Shown here piece by piece: positions 1-6,483 of a stretch of DNA of 43,596 nucleotides. The stretch is from Polaromonas sp. (GTDB lineage Bacteria > Pseudomonadota > Gammaproteobacteria > Burkholderiales > Burkholderiaceae_C). The notes under the pieces were generated by a model. The model saw nothing but the letters and a program-made list of their open reading frames with translations. It was not told the DNA's origin and did not search any database. Position 1 is the first letter of the stretch; every line of letters begins with the position of its first letter. The stretch is from NCBI GenBank assembly GCA_030655515.1, contig JAURVI010000020.1, positions 1-43,596 of the forward strand, written 5' to 3'. A program made the position numbers and the translations under genes.

Positions 1-136
1 GCTCTCTGCCCCCCCAGGGGGCTCATTTCCCTTGGGGCGGCCCGGCGGGAAATGTGGCCCCCACGTTCGCTCACTGACGTGTAGCTCTCTGCCCCCCCAG
101 GGGGCTCATTTCCCTTGGGGCGGCCCGGCGGGAAAT
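1..136. repeat. 53-bp direct repeat, two copies (REP-like)
   Basis: Positions 1-53 and 84-136 are identical 53-bp copies separated by a 30-bp spacer. Each copy contains short self-complementary C/G blocks (a run of C followed by AGGGGG, then CCCTTGGGG). The unit resembles the C/G-rich palindromic intergenic repeats common in Comamonadaceae genomes. It lies just past the greB stop codon, so it could fold at the mRNA 3' end and act in termination or stability. With only two copies and a 30-bp spacer it is not a CRISPR array. The first copy begins at the window edge, so the repeat may extend further left. Confidence 0.8.
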
Positions 137-140
137 ACGA

Positions 141-701
141 TCAATGGGAAGCTGGCGCAGGGTAGCTGACCTGTAGCACTTCGATATCCTTCAAACCGCC
201 CGGCGTGGCCAGCCTCACTTCATCACCGGCGCGCGCCTTGAGCAAGGCGCGGGCGATGGGCGAAACCCAACTGACTTGGTTCAGCGCACTGTCCGCTTCA
301 TCGATCCCGAGAATGGTCACGGTCTGCGGGGCCTGATTGTCGTCAATATAGGTGACGGTGGCGCCAAAAAACACCTGATCGCTGCCGTGGTGTATGCCGG
401 GGTCTGAAATTTCCGCGATCTCAAGGCGCTTGGTTAAAAACCGGATGCGCCGGTCAATCTCGCGCAGGCGTTTTTTGCCGTAGTGGTAGTCCCCGTTTTC
501 CGACCGGTCGCCATTGCTGGCCGCCCAGTGAACGGCTTCAACCACTTGGGGACGCTCATTGTCGATCAGGTCCAGCAGCTCCGCCTTGAGCCTGGCATAG
601 CCCTGGGGAGTCATGTAGTTTTTGCCGCCGGCCGGCAGTACCGGCGGAGTCGGATCGTCATCGTCGTTTGCGTCGGTTTCTTTGGTGAAAGCTTTGCTCA
701 T
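141..701 (-). CDS. greB: Transcription elongation factor GreB
   Basis: This 186-residue protein matches the GreA/GreB family. It opens with a short acidic linker (DANDDDDPTPP), followed by the N-terminal coiled-coil domain (YMTPQGYARLKAEL, then a basic RLREIDRRIRFLTKRLE helix) and the C-terminal FKBP-like domain (FGATVTYIDD to the end). Gre factors enter the secondary channel of RNA polymerase and stimulate cleavage of backtracked RNA. The DRSENGDYHYGKKRLREIDRR type segment favours GreB over GreA. I chose the ATG at 701. The open frame continues upstream through the terminator into the tRNA-Arg gene, so the longer version is an artefact. It is probably fed by read-through from the tRNA or by its own promoter in the 702-772 gap. 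Confidence 0.93.
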   Translation of the reverse strand: MSKAFTKETDANDDDDPTPPVLPAGGKNYMTPQGYARLKAELLDLIDNERPQVVEAVHWAASNGDRSENGDYHYGKKRLREIDRRIRFLTKRLEIAEISDPGIHHGSDQVFFGATVTYIDDNQAPQTVTILGIDEADSALNQVSWVSPIARALLKARAGDEVRLATPGGLKDIEVLQVSYPAPASH

Positions 702-736
702 GATGAGCCTGCAACAGTGAAGTGGGCATCGTAACG

Positions 737-764
737 AAAAAGCCCGCAACTTTCGTTGCGGGCT
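737..764 (-). terminator. Rho-independent terminator after tRNA-Arg
   Basis: Arms 741-750 and 755-764 form a perfect 10-bp stem (AGCCCGCAAC / GTTGCGGGCT) with a 4-nt loop. On the minus strand a T-run follows at 740-737. It lies between tRNA-Arg and greB and would end the tRNA transcript. Confidence 0.85.
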
Positions 765-772
765 CTCGATTT

Positions 773-849
773 TGGTGCGGCTGGCAGGAATTGAACCCAC
801 GACCCCTTGGTTCGTAGCCAAGTACTCTATCCAACTGAGCTACAGCCGC
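773..849 (-). tRNA. tRNA-Arg (anticodon ACG)
   Basis: This 77-nt tRNA has an encoded CCA end (773-775 read in reverse). The acceptor stem GCGGCTG pairs with CAGCCGC. The anticodon stem CTTGG/CCAAG closes the loop CTACGAA, giving anticodon ACG, and the T-arm contains GGTTCAATTCC. The ACG anticodon, read as ICG after deamination, decodes CGU, CGC and CGA. Confidence 0.96.
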
Positions 850-860
850 TAAGCCTGTAA

Positions 861-889
861 ATTATAGCGGGTAAAACCTTTGCGGTAAA
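861..889 (-). promoter_or_regulatory. Sigma-70 promoter of tRNA-Arg
   Basis: On the minus strand a perfect -10 TATAAT (866-861) lies 17 bp downstream of a -35-like TTTACC (889-884). The predicted start is about 5 nt before the tRNA 5' end at 849. Strength and spacing fit a stable-RNA promoter. Confidence 0.8.
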
Positions 890-1323
890 CTGGCTTCATG
901 CAAAGCACTCAGCCCTCCGACAGCAAACGGAAACTCGCAGGTTTAACCAGGCGGGGAGTGCGTTCGCGCCTATTCAGCATGGCAAGCCATCAGCTACCTC
1001 CCTGGTGCTGAAAACAAAGGCAGATACCCGCAGGCAACACGCCGCCATAGCCAGGCTGGTGAAGATGTGCCAAGCGTCCCCAGTTGTTAAAACTGCCAGC
1101 CGAGGCATCACTGCGGAAGTACGCAGGGATCGCAACCGCGGACATGAGTGAACTGGTTGTACTCGATGCCAGCGTCCTGCGGGCGATTCCACTGCCATAT
1201 CCGCAAACCAGCAAAGATTACGCCTGTACTGACTCAGCTTTGCTGCCATGAGGTGACCGCGAAGCTGGTGCGCAAGGTACCTCCGGCAGGGTTCGCCATC
1301 GAGATAGCAGACAGAAAGGCTAA
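890..1323. other. Gene-poor junction at left end of insertion
   Basis: I see no convincing intact gene here. A plus-strand frame starting with ATG at 899 reads MQSTQPSDSKRKLAGLTR and then degenerates and stops. The beginning faintly resembles the N-terminus of a diacylglycerol kinase-type protein, so it may be a 5' remnant cut by the insertion. That is a weak guess. Further right, short frames on both strands (974-1249 minus; 1083-1249 plus) have no recognisable domain and are interrupted. The stretch most plausibly holds decayed sequence at the left boundary of the acquired segment. Confidence 0.4.
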
Positions 1324-2652
1324 TTAGACCGCCAGCCGATAGGGCATTTCTAACCCATAGAATGGAGCAGCCAAGTACCCGTTGTTCGCCAACAGTGACT
1401 CGACGGTCTGTTCGCTCACACCGAAGCGGTCAGCGGCTTCTTCAAAGGCCGACTCGGTAAAGTCGTCCCCCAGGAATTCCACAAGAGATCTTATTGGGCA
1501 GAGGAACTCGGCAGCAAAAGCCCGCTGGTACTTCTGTCGGGAGGTCGCAAGGTCCGTCGATGCTAGCCAGTGAGCGGAGCCCTCTGGCTCTCGGAGATGA
1601 TCACCGAGAAACCGTGAGAACTCGAAGCGCTTGGCAAGCCGGTGCCGCTTTCTAGGCACAAAGTTGAGGCAATTGTGGTCAACTGGCATCGCAACTGCCG
1701 CAGGGTGCCTCGAACTAGCGGACCAATGGTCAACCTGGTGTTCGGTGAGACCAAGCAGGCCGAGAAGGGTTGCATTGTCGATCAGTTCGTCCGCGTTGCC
1801 TATGTGCGCGCGCAACTGCCTCGCAGCTTCGACGCCTTTTTGCCAGGGTACCGTCTTTGTTCGCACTGGGCCAATATCCGAGGGTGCGATTTGAGGCCTT
1901 CCTCGTATCCCTTCGGTGGAGCCTAGTTCGGCGATCTCACCAAGTGCCGCGCCGTCGTCACGCCTGCCGTAAATGGGCGCGAGTTCTGACATCGCCGAAT
2001 CGCCCATCTGATCCTGAAGCTTAAGCGCTTGAGTTATCACCTCCGCCGGACATTCTTCGGGGTCGAATCCCATCTGCGCTTCCAGGCGTCGTATGCGGCT
2101 CGTGGATCGGTCAGCACGATCCTCAAGGATGAGCTTCCAAAGCGCAGCCAACTCACTGTCATGTAAGCCCATCGCAGTGAGGCGATTTAAGACGGCACTG
2201 ATGAAATTGTCAACACTTCGTTGGAAGTCGCCGATGTCGACAACCTGAGGCCCTTCAAGACCGCAAAGGTAGTTTACGGATTGTCCATGGGGGCTCGCTG
2301 CTGCAGCCCAGACGTTTATGACCTCCCCATCCGACGCAAACAATATCCTTGGCCATACGAATCCGTGATTGGCAGCTCCCAGCTCATGAGTCATCCGCCA
2401 ATCGAGCGAAGGTCGAACCCCAGGCTTCGGTAATGGCTCCCAGTTCAATCGCCACCAAGATGACGCGAACCACATGGCAAGCGGGTAGGTCGAAACTAAG
2501 ACGGAGTCACGGACCGTTTTCGACCAAATATCTTCATTACGGGTTAAGCAATTGTCACCTAGATAGATGGCGAACTGAGCTGACGTATGGCGAAAGGCGG
2601 GACCGTCTACCCCAACTGACAACCAATCGTGAGAAAAGCGAAGCTCAGTCAT
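1324..2652 (-). CDS. Uncharacterised protein with degenerate ImmA/IrrE-like C-terminus
   Basis: This 442-residue protein is one I cannot name. Residues 1-180 form a soluble, Trp-rich region (WFASSWWRLNWEP; PSLDWRMTHELG; SVNYLCGL) followed by LWKLILEDRADRSTSRIRRLEA. Residues 330-430 resemble the ImmA/IrrE metallopeptidase fold: a basic lead-in RKRHRLAKRFEFSRFLGD sits where that family has RFTLAHELGH, then RQKYQRAFAAEFLCP (residues 372-386), then a helix-turn-helix-like RFGVSEQTVESLLANNGYL. The zinc motif HExxH is absent, so peptidase activity is doubtful. Its ATG overlaps the stop of the upstream gene by 8 bp, so the two are translationally coupled. The base composition is less GC-rich than the flanking core genes. 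Together with the adjacent integrase this indicates an acquired accessory module. A defence, stress-sensing or toxin-antitoxin role is possible but only inferred. Confidence 0.75.
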   Translation of the reverse strand: MTELRFSHDWLSVGVDGPAFRHTSAQFAIYLGDNCLTRNEDIWSKTVRDSVLVSTYPLAMWFASSWWRLNWEPLPKPGVRPSLDWRMTHELGAANHGFVWPRILFASDGEVINVWAAAASPHGQSVNYLCGLEGPQVVDIGDFQRSVDNFISAVLNRLTAMGLHDSELAALWKLILEDRADRSTSRIRRLEAQMGFDPEECPAEVITQALKLQDQMGDSAMSELAPIYGRRDDGAALGEIAELGSTEGIRGRPQIAPSDIGPVRTKTVPWQKGVEAARQLRAHIGNADELIDNATLLGLLGLTEHQVDHWSASSRHPAAVAMPVDHNCLNFVPRKRHRLAKRFEFSRFLGDHLREPEGSAHWLASTDLATSRQKYQRAFAAEFLCPIRSLVEFLGDDFTESAFEEAADRFGVSEQTVESLLANNGYLAAPFYGLEMPYRLAV

Positions 2653-3078
2653 GGCCTTGGCCCCAACGCTTGACTACCTCGCTTGCCAACGGATCACTGT
2701 CAGGCATCGGATATCCGTGATAGCTGCCAACTACTGGGTTTTCCAACTGTGCTTCCAGAGGCACGCCCGCTTCTGTGACAGCCCATATGTTCTTTGGCCA
2801 CCCGCTGTCATGTCGGTCGCTGACCAGACCTCTGCGCAGACCTTCTTGAAGCAGGTCGTGAGCAACAGCCCGACTGAATATCTTTGCGACGTCGCAAAGT
2901 GATTTACCACGTCTTGGGTCTGACGGCGGTGCAGGCCAAAATCGCCGGGATTTTTCTTGTGCTCAGGGTTGCCACCATAAGCAACCGTCTTGGCCAAATC
3001 GCACAGGCGTGTCAACTCCTCAGCACTTGGCTGAAGGAAGCGTCGCTTCGGATTAAATTGGTTGTAACGGGACTTCAT
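2645..3078 (-). pseudogene. Small conserved motif-rich protein, frameshifted
   Basis: The gene starts at 3078 (MKSRYNQFNPKRRFLQPSAEEL) and is open to residue 49 (GGNPEHKKNPGDFGL). At about 2931 the reading frame breaks. The sequence continues convincingly in another frame as PPSDPRRGKSLCDVAKIFSR, then GWPKNIWAVTEAG, LEAQLEN and YHGYPMP, and ends at 2645. One missing base in the codon after FGL would restore a protein of about 144 residues. The joined product is dense in conserved-looking phrases (NPGDFGL, K-LCD, GWPKNIWAV, YHGYP), which marks a real family, but I know no function. In the present frame a protein ending at 2731 would be produced with an unrelated tail. Its stop overlaps the start of the ImmA-like gene. 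This is either a sequencing error or a real inactivating mutation. Confidence 0.7.
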
Positions 3079-3353
3079 GGCGTGATGCGGACCTTGTAAT
3101 CGTGCCGAAGGTGGACTCCTCTCGCACGGAGTCCACTATCAGTTTACCCGACAAGGCACTTGGGATCGCGAATTGATTCTTGATACTTCGCGATGCACTG
3201 AAAAGCTGACTGAATTGGTTCGCACACATCCAATGTTCGCTTCTGACAACGATAAACTTCTGCTGCGGGTCGTCAAGAGCCGGTCATGAACGACCGTTGA
3301 CTGGAGATCAATTGGGTTGCCGGTAAGCTGACACCGACGATCAGCAGCAAACG
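3079..3353. other. Non-coding stretch upstream of the cassette
   Basis: This 275-bp AT-richer stretch lies between the cassette start and the truncated integrase. I see no gene. It contains the inverted repeat at 3111-3136 and must hold the cassette promoter. The part near 3230-3350 resembles non-coding debris joined to the broken integrase end. Confidence 0.5.
3111..3136. promoter_or_regulatory. Perfect 9-bp inverted repeat upstream of cassette
   Basis: Arms 3111-3119 (GTGGACTCC) and 3128-3136 (GGAGTCCAC) are perfectly complementary with an 8-nt loop. The repeat sits 33 bp upstream of the cassette ATG. Neither strand has a T-run after it, so it is not a standard terminator. An operator or a 5'-leader hairpin controlling the cassette is the likelier reading. 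Confidence 0.5.
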
Positions 3354-4337
3354 CTACCTAGCGGCGGCCGCATGCGCCGGTGCCACTGGGCAGTGATTGG
3401 CTTGAGCAGCGGCGGGCAGAACTAGCCAAATTGGACTTGCACATCCGGCGGTACGCTTAATGTCGAGCCATACCTTATTGAAGTTGTAGGGCCTGCGTTT
3501 CTCGTCTTTGCCAGGCTCCCCAAAGAAAATCAGATCGATGTCAATGGGGCGGATGGGGTTCGCCAGCGCCTTCTGAAACAAGGCTGTCGCCTCCGCTGAC
3601 AGTGGCACGGTGCGAGGCAAGGTGTTCTTCGTTTCAAGCAGGCGCACCACGCGGCGAGATAGGTCGACCTGGCTGCGGCGAAGGGTCGTGATTTCCGATG
3701 ACCGCATGCCGGTCTCAATGGCTATCCGCACAATCCATCTGAGCATCGGATTCGAGTGCTTATCAACCGCTTTGAAAAGCTTTGCTTCCTCGGCTGCGTC
3801 CAGACGCCGATTTCGACCCGGCCCCGGGGCAGGCCGTCGCACGTTCAAAACGGGGTTGTACGCAAGCCCTAGACCCCACTCCTTCAACGCCACGGTGAAG
3901 AGGTGCCCAAGCATGGCCAGTTCAAGACGAACGGTATTTGCGGCCCTTGGAATGGGCTCCCCGTCCTTACCCTTCCGGTCCTCACCGGCAAGGCGCTTGT
4001 CCCGGTACTGAGCAACCAACTCAGCCGTGACGGCGGCTAGGGAGTACTTGCCGAAAAACCCGATTAACGGGACCGACCGCTTCAATTCACCGCTTTGCGT
4101 CAATGGCCGTTTAGTTGGCGTAACTTCGGCCAGATAGCGCTGCATCGCCTTTTCGAAGGTGAGCCGCTCCGATGGCCCGCGCTGGATGAACAGCCCGCGA
4201 ACCATGTCGTCCTCAGCGCGGCGCGCCCAGTCGTCGGCATCCTTCTTGAGCCGAAAAGTCTTGATGGTGGTGGGGAAGCCAGCCTTCCGAATGACTGCTT
4301 TCCAGGTGCCCGAAGGCGTCTTAACGATGGTTGCCAT
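3354..4337 (-). pseudogene. Tyrosine-type site-specific integrase, C-terminally truncated
   Basis: The frame encodes 327 residues. The N-terminal part looks like a phage or island integrase arm-binding domain (MATIVKTPSGTWKAVIRKAG, TFRLKKDADDWARRAEDDM). A SAM-like core-binding segment follows (LTFEKAMQRYLAEVTPTKR to VAQYRDKRLAG), and then the catalytic domain starts with GMRSSEITTLRRSQVDL, which contains the first catalytic Arg. The sequence departs from the family right after WLDIKRTAGC. The expected HDLRH box and the nucleophilic Tyr are missing, replaced by an unrelated Ala/Pro-rich tail. The ATG at 4337 follows a GAGG ribosome site; the upstream extension runs into the tRNA and is spurious. 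It lies 100 bp downstream of a tRNA 3' end, the classic att location. It is probably inactive. Confidence 0.85.
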
Positions 4338-4343
4338 GGGGCC

Positions 4344-4377
4344 TCGGTACAGTGTGCGCGTTCCACCACTGTACCGA
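4344..4377. promoter_or_regulatory. Perfect 11-bp inverted repeat at integrase promoter
   Basis: Arms TCGGTACAGTG (4344-4354) and CACTGTACCGA (4367-4377) are perfectly complementary around a 12-nt spacer. The left arm begins 7 bp from the integrase start codon. It could be an operator, an excisionase or integrase binding site, or a leader hairpin. The position between the tRNA and the int start supports a regulatory or recombination role. Confidence 0.55.
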
Positions 4378-4436
4378 ACCACTGAAAAGCGGCATCTTCT
4401 AAAAGGCCGAATCGCCCGGAAACCCGCATGAATAAA

Positions 4437-4513
4437 TGGTAGGGCGTGTTGGACTTGAACCAACGACCAAAGGATTATGAGTCCTCTGCTCTAACCAACT
4501 GAGCTAACGCCCC
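4437..4513 (-). tRNA. tRNA with CAT anticodon (Ile2-like, possibly Met)
   Basis: This 77-nt tRNA has encoded CCA (4437-4439 in reverse), acceptor stem GGGGCGT/ACGCCCT with a terminal G-U pair, and anticodon loop CTCATAA (CAT). The anticodon and T-arm region (GACTCATAATCC, TTTGGTCG, GGTTCAAGTCC) resembles bacterial tRNA-Ile2, whose C34 becomes lysidine and reads AUA. Elongator tRNA-Met is the alternative. It starts 26 bp after the hrcA stop and may be cotranscribed with it. The integrase just downstream suggests its 3' end was the attachment site. Confidence 0.9.
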
Positions 4514-4539
4514 ACGTCACCAAGGCAGATTGTAAGGCG

Positions 4540-5559
4540 CTACTTGCTGTGGCTCAGCGCGCTGCTCACCATTTTGGCGGTAATGTCGACGATCTGGATC
4601 ATTTTTTCGTAAGGCATGCGCATCGGCCCGATGACGCCCAGCGTGCCCACGACTTTTCCGTCCACCTCGTAAGGCGCGGTCACCACCGACAGTTCCTGGT
4701 AAGGGACAACCTGGCTCTCGCCGCCAATGTAGATACGTACGCCTTCGGCGCGGCTGGAAATGTCAAGCAGGCGCATGAGCTGGGCCTTTTGCTCGAACAG
4801 GTCAAACAGTTTGCGCAAATTGCCCATGTCGCCCGAAAAATCGCTGACGGCGAGCAGGTTGCGCTCGCCCGAGATCACCACCTCGTCGCGCGACTCGATC
4901 ACTTCGGAGCTGACCTGCACCGCCGCCTGCATCAGGCTGGCGATCTCGCCGCGCAGAGCTTCCACCTCGCGCTGCAGCCGCTCGCGGACTTCCTCGATCG
5001 CCATGCCCGCATAGTGCGAGTTGAGGAAGTTGGACGTTTCGATGAGCTGGCTCTGGGTGTAGTCGGTTTCGGTAAAAATCACGCGGTTTTGCACATCGCC
5101 ATCGGGCGAGACGATGATGACCAGGAAACGTTTTTCGGACAGGCGCAAAAACTCGATGTGCCGGAACACCGAAGTGCGGCGCGGGGCCATCACGACACCG
5201 ACAAACTGCGACAGGTTCGACAGGATGTTGGCGGCATTGCTGAAAACTTTTTGCGGCTGGTCCGGCGCCAGACGGGGCGGGGCCAGCGAACCGACGGCTG
5301 AAAGCTGGTCCCGCTGCACCGTCAGCATGGTGTCCACGAACAGGCGGTAACCGCGCGCGGTCGGGATGCGACCAGCCGAGGTGTGCGGACTGACGATCAG
5401 GCCGAGTTCTTCCAGATCACTCATGACGTTGCGTATCGTGGCCGGCGACAGCTCCAGTCCGGAGGCTTTGGACAGCGTGCGCGAGCCGACCGGCTGGCCG
5501 TCGGCAATGTAGCGCTCGACAAGCGCTTTGAGCAACCGGCGGGCGCGTTCATCAAGCAT
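4540..5559 (-). CDS. hrcA: Heat-inducible transcription repressor HrcA
   Basis: This 339-residue protein has the normal family length. The N-terminal winged helix ([20 protein letters not shown], then [19 protein letters not shown] and [17 protein letters not shown]) is diagnostic, and the GAF-like C-terminal region ([31 protein letters not shown]) is present. HrcA binds CIRCE operators and represses groE/dnaK-type genes; GroEL assists its folding. I see no CIRCE element near this gene. It is divergent from nadK with 48 bp between start codons, an arrangement common in Burkholderiales. Confidence 0.97.
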   Translation of the reverse strand: MLDERARRLLKALVERYIADGQPVGSRTLSKASGLELSPATIRNVMSDLEELGLIVSPHTSAGRIPTARGYRLFVDTMLTVQRDQLSAVGSLAPPRLAPDQPQKVFSNAANILSNLSQFVGVVMAPRRTSVFRHIEFLRLSEKRFLVIIVSPDGDVQNRVIFTETDYTQSQLIETSNFLNSHYAGMAIEEVRERLQREVEALRGEIASLMQAAVQVSSEVIESRDEVVISGERNLLAVSDFSGDMGNLRKLFDLFEQKAQLMRLLDISSRAEGVRIYIGGESQVVPYQELSVVTAPYEVDGKVVGTLGVIGPMRMPYEKMIQIVDITAKMVSSALSHSK

Positions 5560-5607
5560 GGGGACATTCTACGAAGCTTGGGTCACATGTTGTGATGTAA
5601 TTTGGCG

Positions 5608-6483
5608 ATGAAGTCGCAATTTCGTCACGTCGCCCTCATCGGGAAGTACCACGCGCAAGGTTCACGCTCTGCCCTGGAGGAAATTGCCAATTTTCTGCAC
5701 ACCCAGGGTTGCGAGGTGACGCTGGAAAAAGACACGGCCAGCAACACCGGCCTGATGCAGTACCCGGTGCTCGACGTGGCCGGCGTGGGCAAGCATTGCG
5801 ACCTGGCGCTGGTCGTCGGCGGCGACGGCACCATGCTGGGCATAGGCCGGCAGTTGGCCCAGTTTGGCGTGCCCCTGGTGGGCATCAACCAGGGGCGGCT
5901 GGGCTTTATCACCGACATCGCCTTTGAGGATTTTCAGGCCGCGCTGGAGCCCATGCTGCGCGGCGAATTCGAGGAAGACCGGCGCTGGATGATGCAGGCC
6001 CAGGTGGTGCGCGACGGCCGCTGCGTCTTCAGCGCCACCGCGATGAACGACGTGGTGGTCAACCGCGGAGCCACCTCCGGCATGGTCGAGCTCAGGGTGG
6101 AGGTCGACGGCCGTTTTGTTGCCAACCAGCGGGCTGACGGCCTGATCATCGCGTCACCGACCGGCTCCACCGCCTACGCGCTGTCAGCCGGTGGCCCGCT
6201 GCTGCATCCCTCGATTCCCGGCTGGGTGCTGGTGCCGATTGCACCGCACACGCTGTCGAACCGGCCCATTGTGCTGTCCGACGCCGGCGAGATCACGGTG
6301 GAAATCGTCGCGGGCCGCGATGCCAGCGCCAATTTCGACATGCAGTCACTGGCCAGCCTGCTGCATGGCGACCGCATCAGCGTCAGGCGTTCGGACTACC
6401 AGATGCGTTTCTTGCACCCCAGGGGCTGGAGCTACTTCGATACCTTGCGCAAAAAGCTTCACTGGAATGAAGGTGCCGCATGA
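5608..6483 (+). CDS. nadK: NAD kinase
   Basis: This 291-residue protein has the NAD kinase signature GGDGT at residues 71-75, followed by [23 protein letters not shown] and the substrate loop [21 protein letters not shown]. It phosphorylates NAD to NADP in the cytoplasm with ATP. I prefer the ATG at 5608; a TTG two codons upstream also exists. It is the first gene of a tightly coupled operon: its TGA overlaps the recN ATG by 4 bp. Confidence 0.97.
   Translation: MKSQFRHVALIGKYHAQGSRSALEEIANFLHTQGCEVTLEKDTASNTGLMQYPVLDVAGVGKHCDLALVVGGDGTMLGIGRQLAQFGVPLVGINQGRLGFITDIAFEDFQAALEPMLRGEFEEDRRWMMQAQVVRDGRCVFSATAMNDVVVNRGATSGMVELRVEVDGRFVANQRADGLIIASPTGSTAYALSAGGPLLHPSIPGWVLVPIAPHTLSNRPIVLSDAGEITVEIVAGRDASANFDMQSLASLLHGDRISVRRSDYQMRFLHPRGWSYFDTLRKKLHWNEGAA

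Noticed and set aside
1..136. CRISPR array
   Set aside because: Only two 53-bp copies with one 30-bp spacer, internal C/G palindromes and no cas genes.
702..821. 40-residue N-terminal extension of GreB
   Set aside because: It reads through a terminator and into tRNA-Arg on the same strand; the ATG at 701 gives the normal length.
974..1249. Minus-strand 91- and 74-residue frames
   Set aside because: No ribosome site, no domain, overlapping frames; most likely decayed boundary DNA.
4338..4463. Extended integrase N-terminus
   Set aside because: The extension starts inside the tRNA gene and crosses a perfect palindrome; the ATG at 4337 has a ribosome site.
5560..5607. CIRCE operator at hrcA
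   Set aside because: No TTAGCACTC-N9-GAGTGCTAA-like sequence is present in the hrcA-nadK gap.
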